Part shown: positions 30,521 through 37,461 of the stretch, piece after piece
Layout: the number at the start of each line of letters is the position of its first letter
Numbering within the stretch: the first letter of the stretch is position 1
Assembly: GCF_025685575.1 (NCBI RefSeq)
Contig: NZ_JAGSYD010000003.1
Span: 496,001-560,000 of the forward strand
Length of the DNA stretch: 64,000 bases
Direction: 5' to 3'
Source of the DNA: Granulicella cerasi
GTDB taxonomy: Bacteria; Acidobacteriota; Terriglobia; Terriglobales; Acidobacteriaceae
Translations under genes and position numbers: made by a program
Notes under the pieces: generated by a model
Databases searched by the model: none
What the model was told of the DNA's origin: nothing
Seen by the model: only the letters and a program-made list of their open reading frames with translations

Positions 30521-32020
30521 CTAAAGCTCGAGCGGTGTGGTTGGCTCTACAAGGAACTTCTTGAGGTCGACATCAACGAACTGTGCACGCGTGAAGGCCT
30601 CCTTCATCTTCCACGGAGCCGTGCAATCGAAGATCGTCTTGCAGCTGTTGCCGTGCTTACTGATCGTGCGGCTGTACTCGGGATCCTGCGACGGATCAAG
30701 CGGGTGGCAGATTACGTCCGGAATGAAGATCGTGTCGATGTCACCCTGATACCGCGTCTGCATCGCCCAGAGCACGTCGTTCGTGTTGAAGATATCGACA
30801 TCGTCGTCCACGAGGATGACGTTCTTCAGCTCGGAATACGCGGCGAATGCGGTCAGTGCAGCTTGACGCTGACGGCCTTCGTCGCCTGCGGTGAGCTTCT
30901 TGAACTGCAGGATCGCGAGGAACTTGCCGCCGCCTGCGGTATGCGCATATACATTCTGCAAGCGCCCCGGCATCGCCTGCTCCACAAGGCGATAGATGCT
31001 CGCTTCCGTCGGTGGTCCTGCCAGATTCACATGCTCTTCGCCAGGACCGACGATGGTTTGCAGAATAGGCTTCTCGCGATGTGTGATCGCCGTGACTTTG
31101 ATCAAAGGCAGCGACGGGTTCGCAGGGCCGTTGTATCCCGGGAACTCCGGCATCGCGTGGCCGGTCTTGCTGTTCTGATCTTCCACAACGCGGACGTTCG
31201 GCAGCAGTTCGCCTTCGATCACAACCTCGGCGTTGGCGATCGCATACTCATTCTGCGTGACGCACTTCACCAACTCCACAGGACGCTGACGGATCGAACC
31301 AGCAATCGAAAGCTCATCGAAGCCGAGCGGTGTGGTCGGCGCTTCAAAGCAGGCGCCGATGTACACGGCCGGATCGAGGCCGATCGAAACGGAGATCGGA
31401 AGCGACTTGCCCTGCGCCTCTGCCTTCTGACGAAACGCATCGATATGACGGCCGGGTGCGAAGAAGATGCTGATTTCGTCCTTGCCCTGAATGCACATGC
31501 GATGAATCGTGACGTCATGCTTGCCGGTCTCTGGGTCCGTCGCGCGAACGAGTCCCATCGTGAAGAACGGACCTGCATCATCCGGCGTGTTCGTCGGTGC
31601 AGGCACCAGCTTGCGAACATCAATGTCCTTCGTCACGACTACTTGCTGGCATAGCGCAGGGCCATCGATCTTGATGGGAGGGATCGGATTGTCAACCGCC
31701 TGACGAAAGCGATCACCAAGCTTTTCCTTCGGCGTATCCAACAGCAGCGCGACGCGTTCGCGGCTCGCCATGACACCCGTAACAACACGGAAGTCGTCGA
31801 AGCCCTTCACCTTTTCAAACAGCATCGCGGGACCAATGGTGGTGGGCGGCAGCACCGGCGTTCCCGCCCCGACGTGGCGATAGACGCCTGCTAGCTCAGC
31901 GTTCGGATCGACCGGCTCCGCCGAGCGACGTAGCTGCCCCGGATGCTGCGAAAGAAAACGAAGTGCGGCGCGCAAATCATAACCGTGGTCGAGCGTAGTG
32001 TCCTTCTGTGATGACGACAT
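30521..32020 (-). CDS. UbiD-family decarboxylase (phenolic-acid type)
   Basis: prFMN-dependent reversible decarboxylase of an aromatic or unsaturated acid. 499 residues. Visible family features are LRAALRFLSQHPGQL, FFTMGLVRATDPETG, and the catalytic segment EVVIEGELLPN with the two glutamates of the Arg-Glu-Glu set. AITHREKPILQTIVGPGEEHVNL and LVDDDVDIFNTNDVLWAMQTR follow. It groups by eye with gallate/protocatechuate/hydroxybenzoate-type enzymes rather than ubiquinone UbiD. A LysR regulator and an outer-membrane protein of the phenol-MetA family next to it support an aromatic catabolic role. The exact substrate is open. Confidence 0.92.
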   Translation of the reverse strand: MSSSQKDTTLDHGYDLRAALRFLSQHPGQLRRSAEPVDPNAELAGVYRHVGAGTPVLPPTTIGPAMLFEKVKGFDDFRVVTGVMASRERVALLLDTPKEKLGDRFRQAVDNPIPPIKIDGPALCQQVVVTKDIDVRKLVPAPTNTPDDAGPFFTMGLVRATDPETGKHDVTIHRMCIQGKDEISIFFAPGRHIDAFRQKAEAQGKSLPISVSIGLDPAVYIGACFEAPTTPLGFDELSIAGSIRQRPVELVKCVTQNEYAIANAEVVIEGELLPNVRVVEDQNSKTGHAMPEFPGYNGPANPSLPLIKVTAITHREKPILQTIVGPGEEHVNLAGPPTEASIYRLVEQAMPGRLQNVYAHTAGGGKFLAILQFKKLTAGDEGRQRQAALTAFAAYSELKNVILVDDDVDIFNTNDVLWAMQTRYQGDIDTIFIPDVICHPLDPSQDPEYSRTISKHGNSCKTIFDCTAPWKMKEAFTRAQFVDVDLKKFLVEPTTPLEL

Positions 32021-32094
32021 CGAATATCTCCTCCACTCGAGTAGACGTCAAAACGGTCATGCGCGATCAGAGCACTTTTCGATGGTTACGATGC

Positions 32095-32111
32095 ATTGCA
32101 GTTATTGCAAT
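32095..32111. promoter_or_regulatory. probable LysR-type operator between ubiD and the outer-membrane protein gene
   Basis: Inverted repeat ATTGCA-GTTAT-TGCAAT (32095-32111), which fits the T-N11-A pattern of LysR boxes (ATTGC-N7-GCAAT). It lies 75 bp upstream of ubiD and about 100 bp upstream of the divergent gene, so one site could control both. A LysR gene is next in line. Confidence 0.6.
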
Positions 32112-32209
32112 CCTTTCGAAAACCGGCGATGCTTGTGCGCAATCACATACATGCGATCTTCGAATGGCCGAGTATGCATCGCTTCTGCGGGCACGGAATC
32201 GGATCAGGT

Positions 32210-33142
32210 GTGTCAGTCTTTTCAAAACGCGCCCGTCTCTCAGCTCTCCTGCTCTGCCTTCCCTTCACCGCTGCCACATTCAAAGCGCAATCGCTGCAGG
32301 ATGCAGCGCCAAAGATGCCGACCGTGAACCTCGGACTCACCTCGTTCCTTGATGGCATTGCGCAGCCAGGATGGCTCGTAGAGCAGTACGGACAAGCGGT
32401 CCACGATGATCGGACGATTGCGGCGGACGGTAGCAAGATAGCGAACGCGCCTGGCACCAATAGCGGATCCGGACTCTCGCACGTGGTCTATCTCGCTCCG
32501 CGAAAGGTGCTTGGTGCCTGGTATGGCGCGGAGTATCTGATACCGGAGGCCTACGTGAATGCAGGCGCTGCCGGTACTCGCGGCGGGGTAGGCGACATGA
32601 CCGTGGGCCCAATGCTGCAGTGGCCAGAAAAGCATCTCTTCGGGATGCCGTTACATCAACGCGTGCTCGCGGACTTCGAAGTTCCGACAGGAACGTACAC
32701 CGCACAGAACAGCGCGATCAATATCGGCGCGAACACATGGACGGTGCACCCTTACTACGCTTTCACGCTTCTGCCCACGAAGCGTTTGGAGACGAGCTGG
32801 AGAATCTCCTATCTCTGGAACTCAACGAACCAGGATCCCGCCGCGCCCAGCAATGTGCAATCAACGCAGGCAGGACAAGCACTTCACTTCAACGCGACGG
32901 TAGGGTGGAAGCTGTTTGAGCATGTCTACGTCGGCGCCAACGGCTACATGTTCCATCAACTCACCAACTCGCAGGTAAACCACATCGCACAGCCCGGCAC
33001 GGAGGTGCTTGCGGCGATCGGACCCGGTTTCACCGTTCAACACGGAAGCTGGTTTTATTACGTAAATGCTTATCGCGAGTTCGGCGCAGTCGATACCTCC
33101 GAGGGAAACAAAATCGCCGTCCGCATCGCCAAGGCCTTCTGA
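32210..33142 (+). CDS. phenol MetA-pathway-type outer membrane transporter
   Basis: Predicted beta-barrel of the phenol-MetA degradation family (PF13557-like), thought to pass aromatic compounds over the outer membrane. From GTG 32210 it has about 310 residues with a signal peptide (RARLSALLLCLPFTAATFKAQ). Barrel strands include GGVGDMTVGPMLQWPE, RVLADFEVPTGTY, NTWTVHPYYAFTLLP, HFNATVGWKLFEHVYVGANGYMFHQ and the C-terminal KIAVRIAKAF ending in Phe. The frame is open to ATG 32096, but that falls inside the LysR-type operator and would put 38 unrelated residues before the signal peptide. ATG 32174 is another option. Confidence 0.82.
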   Translation: MSVFSKRARLSALLLCLPFTAATFKAQSLQDAAPKMPTVNLGLTSFLDGIAQPGWLVEQYGQAVHDDRTIAADGSKIANAPGTNSGSGLSHVVYLAPRKVLGAWYGAEYLIPEAYVNAGAAGTRGGVGDMTVGPMLQWPEKHLFGMPLHQRVLADFEVPTGTYTAQNSAINIGANTWTVHPYYAFTLLPTKRLETSWRISYLWNSTNQDPAAPSNVQSTQAGQALHFNATVGWKLFEHVYVGANGYMFHQLTNSQVNHIAQPGTEVLAAIGPGFTVQHGSWFYYVNAYREFGAVDTSEGNKIAVRIAKAF

Positions 33143-33157
33143 TCACACGTGGTGTGA

Positions 33158-34045
33158 TTACGCTCGCAGTTGCTTCGCGAGTTCGATCACATTCGCCACA
33201 ATCGCCTGTTTAAGATCTTTGCGGTATGCCAAATAGAGCGGAAGTTTATCTTCAACTCCCTTCAATCGAAGAAACACGACACCTCGTGGCTTAGCGTTCA
33301 CGAAGTTTGATGGAAGCAAAGCGCAGCCCGCGCCACTAGCCACCAGAGAGGCAGCCGTCTGCAATGTTCGCACCTGCTGCGGAGATTCTGGCGCGAATCC
33401 AAATCGCTTACAGATCCCGAGCGCAATCTCGTGGAAGTCTTCATGTGGCAGCTTCTCTGGCAGGATGAAACGCTCCCTGGCAAGCGTCTTCAGACTGACG
33501 GCGTCCTCCGCAGCCAACGCGTGATTCGATGGCAACGCGAGCACCACGGTGTTCGTTTCGACCGTGATGCTTTCGATTGCCGGGTGCTTCAGGTCCGCGT
33601 GGACAAAACATAGGTCGAGCTCATCTCGCAGTAACGCGTTTGACTGCTCATTGGAATTCATCTCGCAGAGCTGCAACTCGATGCCGGGAAACTTCTTCGC
33701 AAGCTGCTGTATGAGCCGAGGAAGCAACGTCAACGCGGCCGTACTGATGAAGCCGACGCGCACATTGCCCACCACTCCAGACGCACGGTCCTGCAGTCTT
33801 TCCTGACCGTCGATGAGCGCTTTGAGCGCAGCTCGAGCGCTCGGCAAGAAGAGCTTGCCTTCTTCCGAAAGCGCGACACCGTGACTGTTGCGCCGGAACA
33901 GCATCACCCCTAGCTGATCCTCCAGCTGCTTGATCTGCTGGCTCAGGGCCGGTTGAGCAAGATATAGACGAGCTGCAGCGCGACCGAAGTGAAGCTCCTC
34001 GGCGAGAATGATGAACGAGCGAATATGACGCAACTCAAAAGACAT
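33158..34045 (-). CDS. LysR-family transcriptional regulator
   Basis: 295 residues. The winged helix-turn-helix reads MSFELRHIRSFIILAEELHFGRAAARLYLAQPALSQQIKQLEDQLG in pieces typical of the family (conserved AARLYLAQPALSQQIKQLE core). It is followed by a periplasmic-binding-like effector domain (VRVGFISTAALTLLPRLI and so on). Its nearest neighbours are the phenol-MetA barrel and ubiD-ubiX, and a T-N11-A repeat lies between them. A small aromatic acid as co-inducer is a fair guess. A CAATA-AG-TATTG palindrome (34048-34059) touching its start could give autoregulation. Confidence 0.92.
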   Translation of the reverse strand: MSFELRHIRSFIILAEELHFGRAAARLYLAQPALSQQIKQLEDQLGVMLFRRNSHGVALSEEGKLFLPSARAALKALIDGQERLQDRASGVVGNVRVGFISTAALTLLPRLIQQLAKKFPGIELQLCEMNSNEQSNALLRDELDLCFVHADLKHPAIESITVETNTVVLALPSNHALAAEDAVSLKTLARERFILPEKLPHEDFHEIALGICKRFGFAPESPQQVRTLQTAASLVASGAGCALLPSNFVNAKPRGVVFLRLKGVEDKLPLYLAYRKDLKQAIVANVIELAKQLRA

Positions 34046-34047
34046 GG

Positions 34048-34059
34048 CAATAAGTATTG
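34048..34059. promoter_or_regulatory. palindrome at the lysR start
   Basis: CAATA-AG-TATTG, a 12-bp perfect inverted repeat directly before the lysR start codon. Possible autoregulatory site; it partly resembles the ATTGC half of the ubiD-side repeat. Confidence 0.4.
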
Positions 34060-34106
34060 TGCATCATGTGCCGCCTCACTTTGTCCGATCACAACTTGCC
34101 ACTTTG

Positions 34107-36623
34107 CTAATGAATGTTCGCAGCAGGCACCGCAGATATTGGCGTGGCAAGTTTCACAAGGGCTACGGCTCCCGGATCGTCACGGAGCTTCAAGTAAAGA
34201 GTCACGCCGTCCGCCGGTGTGGGTACGGCGAACTCACCTTGTGCGAAGCCCGTCGGGATCTCGACTGACTTAGCGAAATTTTTCTCGGAACCAAAGGACT
34301 GCACGAGAAAAAGATTCTTCCCTTCCATCTCGCATGTCGGCGCATCTGCGGTCGTGCACTTAATCGCGCTGATCTGAGGTGTTCTCACCAGGATGCCGAG
34401 GCGTGTCCACTCACCTGTGGTTCCATCGGCTGCGACAGCCCGCATGGCGAGCGGACCGAAGGCGGATTGTCCAAACGACTTCAGCGGGTTCAGCGTAACC
34501 ACCGCCGTGTGGTCATCCTGCAGGACGAGGCTGCTGTCAGCGAGTGAGAGCGTGATTTTTGCAGCTTCATTCGCTGTCGCAATCTCTATCTTCTGGCTAT
34601 GGGCGAAGACCTCTTTCGTGGTGACGACGAAGGTCAGCGTTCCGTTCAACGGAATTTCATCCTTGCCGGACAGCACCACCGGCAGCGTTCCACTCTCCGG
34701 TGCTGAAGACGCGTGCATGGAGGCCAGGGTCAGACCCGGACGCGCCGCAGCTACAGTGACCTTCACTGGGAGCACACGTCCGTCCTTCAACTTTGCTTTG
34801 GCCTCGTCGCCATCCTTCGGAGTGACAGCGGCCTTCGCCGACAGATGTACAGTAGCATCGTCGCTTCCCGGGGAAGAAGTAAACGTCTGGCCATCCAGTT
34901 CCACCGAGACAACGCCGCCAAGGCCCTTTCCTGTGAGAACCGCGGTCTGATCACCTGCATGTACCGTGAGTGCGTCCAGCTTGATGTCCGTGCTGTATAC
35001 AGTCACTGGAACGCTCTGACGATCATCACCAAACTGCTTGATCGCGAGCGAATAGCCTCCCGGCTTCACGCTCTTCAGCGAGACGTCGAGAGCAAGAGTA
35101 TCCTTCTTCGGTTTGCCATCATCCTTCGCGGGCACATACTTCACATCGATGTCTTTAGCGTCTTTAGCGCCCTGCGCGGGACTCAGGGCGATGTGTTCCA
35201 CGCAGGCGGTTCCGCTTCCCGTGAGGTTGAATTTCCTGTCCTGGCCAGCCATCAGTTGCGCGTCACCGACGATCTTCCAGTCCTTGCCATCGACCTGCTG
35301 CAGAGTTACTGCGGGACCTTCGAAGTGGTCGAACCCCCAGAACCCTTCAACAGTGCCGGTCACTGTCATATCTGTCGGGGAAGCGGCCTTGCCCTGCGGC
35401 TTGATCGCATCATTGGCCTTGGTCATCGTATCGTCGAGCAGCTTGCGTTTCTGTTCGGGAGCCAGCACCAGCCCGCCCTGCTCGGCATCAGCCTCGAGCG
35501 GCATGTCCACCGCGCCGCCGATCCGGTTGAGGTGCAGCACCATGTCGTGCGCAAGAGAGGTCGAGAACACCAGAGGCGCGCCCTTGATCTGGATGGCCAT
35601 CTTCGGGTTCTTCAGGCAGGACACCTCGTCCTGGTTCATCAGCTTCAGAGGCGGCAGACTGGCTGCTTGAACAGCCGGCAACGCAATCACAATCACTGAC
35701 TTCGGATTAAGAAACGAAGGTGGCGCATTCAGCTTGAGGTTGAGGGTCGAGCCTTCGGGTAACGCCAACGCTGGAATGTACTGATACTGCGCGGTCCTCA
35801 TCGTGCTCACGATGTGGACGACGTCTACGATGGCGCCCACATACGCGGAGTAAAGCCCTAGCCCTGCCTGCGGAGTGTAAGAAGCGTTGGCGGCGAGATC
35901 CTGTGCGGTGGGTGACGAGATCGCTTCCGAGACCGTCATCTCGTGCCCATCATTCAGGAGGACCGGAACACTACCCTGAGTGAGGCATGTCACCTGCTGT
36001 GCTACAGGCTGCTTGAAGCAGTCCGGATTAGGCTTGAGTCCTAGGGTCTGCGCCAACTTGCCGGAACGGTCAGCGATGACCTTCGAGTCGGTCGAGTCGA
36101 CCTTCTTCATCGCCGCAAGATAGTGCTGGATTCGCTGCTGCTCGAATGAAGCCTCATTGAGCCCGGCAGCCGCGCGAATGAAGAGCCCCGGTCTGCCGCG
36201 TACAGCTCCGCGCAACGTCTTGAAGTCTCCACCGGTCTCTGGTGCAATGAACATCAGCACCTGCTCCGCGCCCTGCGGAACGGTGATGGTCGTGCCTTCG
36301 ACCGTTTTCTTATTCCACGTATCAATCTCGTGAAACCAGTCCTCGGGCGGTTCGTTCGTAGTGCCGCGTAAAAAAGCAACAATGAGTAACAGATGATTGG
36401 ACTGCGTCGACGGCAGATCGGCCTTGACGTGAAGCTGGTCTCCCGCGAGAAGATTCGGCACAAGCGAGATGGGCAGCGTGACCTTGCCTCGCTGCACCTG
36501 TACGTCGACCTTGGGGCCAGCCAGGTCGAACTTCACTGGATCGTCGGCCCACGCACGCGCACCCGTTGCGAAGATTCCTGTCAGTCCCACCATCAAGCAA
36601 GCTACGCCGCATGCACGATTCAT
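34107..36623 (-). CDS. large secreted protein with beta-rich C-terminus, unknown function
   Basis: 838 residues. The signal peptide (ACGVACLMVGLTGIFATGARAWA) points to the periplasm or outside. No catalytic domain recognised. The N-terminal 400 residues are mixed (VDVQVQRGKVTLPISLVPNLLAGDQL, then an Ala/Gln-rich part with two Cys around DCFKQPV and VTCLTQG). The rest looks like a chain of Ig-like beta domains, among them TVHAGDQTAVLTGKGLGGVVSVELDG, which resembles IPT/TIG folds. ATG 36623 follows GGAAGGA at good distance, better than the ATG at 36713. Single gene, divergent from the cupin gene. Confidence 0.75.
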   Translation of the reverse strand: MNRACGVACLMVGLTGIFATGARAWADDPVKFDLAGPKVDVQVQRGKVTLPISLVPNLLAGDQLHVKADLPSTQSNHLLLIVAFLRGTTNEPPEDWFHEIDTWNKKTVEGTTITVPQGAEQVLMFIAPETGGDFKTLRGAVRGRPGLFIRAAAGLNEASFEQQRIQHYLAAMKKVDSTDSKVIADRSGKLAQTLGLKPNPDCFKQPVAQQVTCLTQGSVPVLLNDGHEMTVSEAISSPTAQDLAANASYTPQAGLGLYSAYVGAIVDVVHIVSTMRTAQYQYIPALALPEGSTLNLKLNAPPSFLNPKSVIVIALPAVQAASLPPLKLMNQDEVSCLKNPKMAIQIKGAPLVFSTSLAHDMVLHLNRIGGAVDMPLEADAEQGGLVLAPEQKRKLLDDTMTKANDAIKPQGKAASPTDMTVTGTVEGFWGFDHFEGPAVTLQQVDGKDWKIVGDAQLMAGQDRKFNLTGSGTACVEHIALSPAQGAKDAKDIDVKYVPAKDDGKPKKDTLALDVSLKSVKPGGYSLAIKQFGDDRQSVPVTVYSTDIKLDALTVHAGDQTAVLTGKGLGGVVSVELDGQTFTSSPGSDDATVHLSAKAAVTPKDGDEAKAKLKDGRVLPVKVTVAAARPGLTLASMHASSAPESGTLPVVLSGKDEIPLNGTLTFVVTTKEVFAHSQKIEIATANEAAKITLSLADSSLVLQDDHTAVVTLNPLKSFGQSAFGPLAMRAVAADGTTGEWTRLGILVRTPQISAIKCTTADAPTCEMEGKNLFLVQSFGSEKNFAKSVEIPTGFAQGEFAVPTPADGVTLYLKLRDDPGAVALVKLATPISAVPAANIH

Positions 36624-36883
36624 GATCATCCTTCCGAGTGCTATCTCCTCGGTACGATGCTCATGGTTTTCATGCCGTTGTGCGTCGGGGCTACTCAGAT
36701 AGCGATGCTCCACACTCGGCGGCTTCTACAAACTCGCTAAAGGCAGTTAGCCTTGTATTCCTGAAGCCGGTTCGACGCTGACTGATTCGACCACCAGACT
36801 TCACCATAGCTCACTTCGTCGCATCCGCTTCAGCCACCGAAGCCGGTGGTCCAGCACGCTCCACCATCTGCGATCATCGAGAG

Positions 36884-37375
36884 ATGAACGCAGACGAGTT
36901 GATCGAAAAGCTGTCGTTGGAGCGCCATCCTGAAGGCGGGTGGTATCGGCAAACCTACAGGGCAGCCGAGAACGTACAAACCGCAGGCGGGGCGCGAGCC
37001 GCATCGACAGCAATCTACTTCCTTCTTCGCGAAAACGAAATCTCGGCGCTGCACCGCATCGCCTCCGATGAAGTGTGGCACTTCCATCTGGGCTCACCGC
37101 TGCAGGTTGAAGCGATTACGCCGGAAGGTCAGCTTGAGTCTTTTCTACTCGGCAGCGACCTGGCTGCGGGGGAAGCCTTGCAGGCGTGGGTTCCGGCCGG
37201 ACGCTGGTTCGGTGCATCCTTACCGCGAGGCGGATGGTCGCTGGTTGGATGTACGGTCGCGCCAGGCTTTGATTTTGCAGACTTCGAGATGGGGCGCCGT
37301 GACCAGTTGCTGTCGGAGTTCCCTGCATGCACCGAGCTCATTCTGAAGCTCACCCACCCAGCGCCAATCGCGTGA
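36884..37375 (+). CDS. DUF985 cupin-domain protein
   Basis: 163 residues, a complete family-length protein. The N-terminus NADELIEKLSLERHPEGGWYRQTY is characteristic of DUF985. The double-stranded beta-helix part carries TAIYFLLRENEISALHRIASDEVWHFHLG with cupin-like His and Glu residues, and the late VPAGRWFGASLPRGGWSLVGCTVAPGFDFADFE is conserved in the family. A metal or sugar-like ligand is possible; no reaction is established. Stands alone between two large secreted-protein genes. Confidence 0.88.
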   Translation: MNADELIEKLSLERHPEGGWYRQTYRAAENVQTAGGARAASTAIYFLLRENEISALHRIASDEVWHFHLGSPLQVEAITPEGQLESFLLGSDLAAGEALQAWVPAGRWFGASLPRGGWSLVGCTVAPGFDFADFEMGRRDQLLSEFPACTELILKLTHPAPIA

Positions 37376-37408
37376 AGCGAGAGACACAGTGAGCGTTCCA
37401 CGAAAGCG

Positions 37409-37447
37409 AAAAGCCCCTGCCTTCCGGTCTTCCGGAATGCGGGGCTT
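37409..37447. terminator. bidirectional terminator between the cupin gene and the leftward lipoprotein gene
   Basis: An imperfect long hairpin around GTCTTCC, whose arms are AAGCCCCTGCCTTCCGG-like and CCGGAATGCGGGGCTT. An A-run lies to the left (giving a T-run for leftward transcripts) and TTCTT to the right. Confidence 0.7.
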
Positions 37448-37461
37448 CTTGCAGCGCTACG

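Noticed and set aside
32096..32209. Start of the phenol-MetA protein at ATG 32096
   Set aside because: The ATG lies inside the LysR-type inverted repeat and would place 38 unrelated residues before a clear signal peptide.
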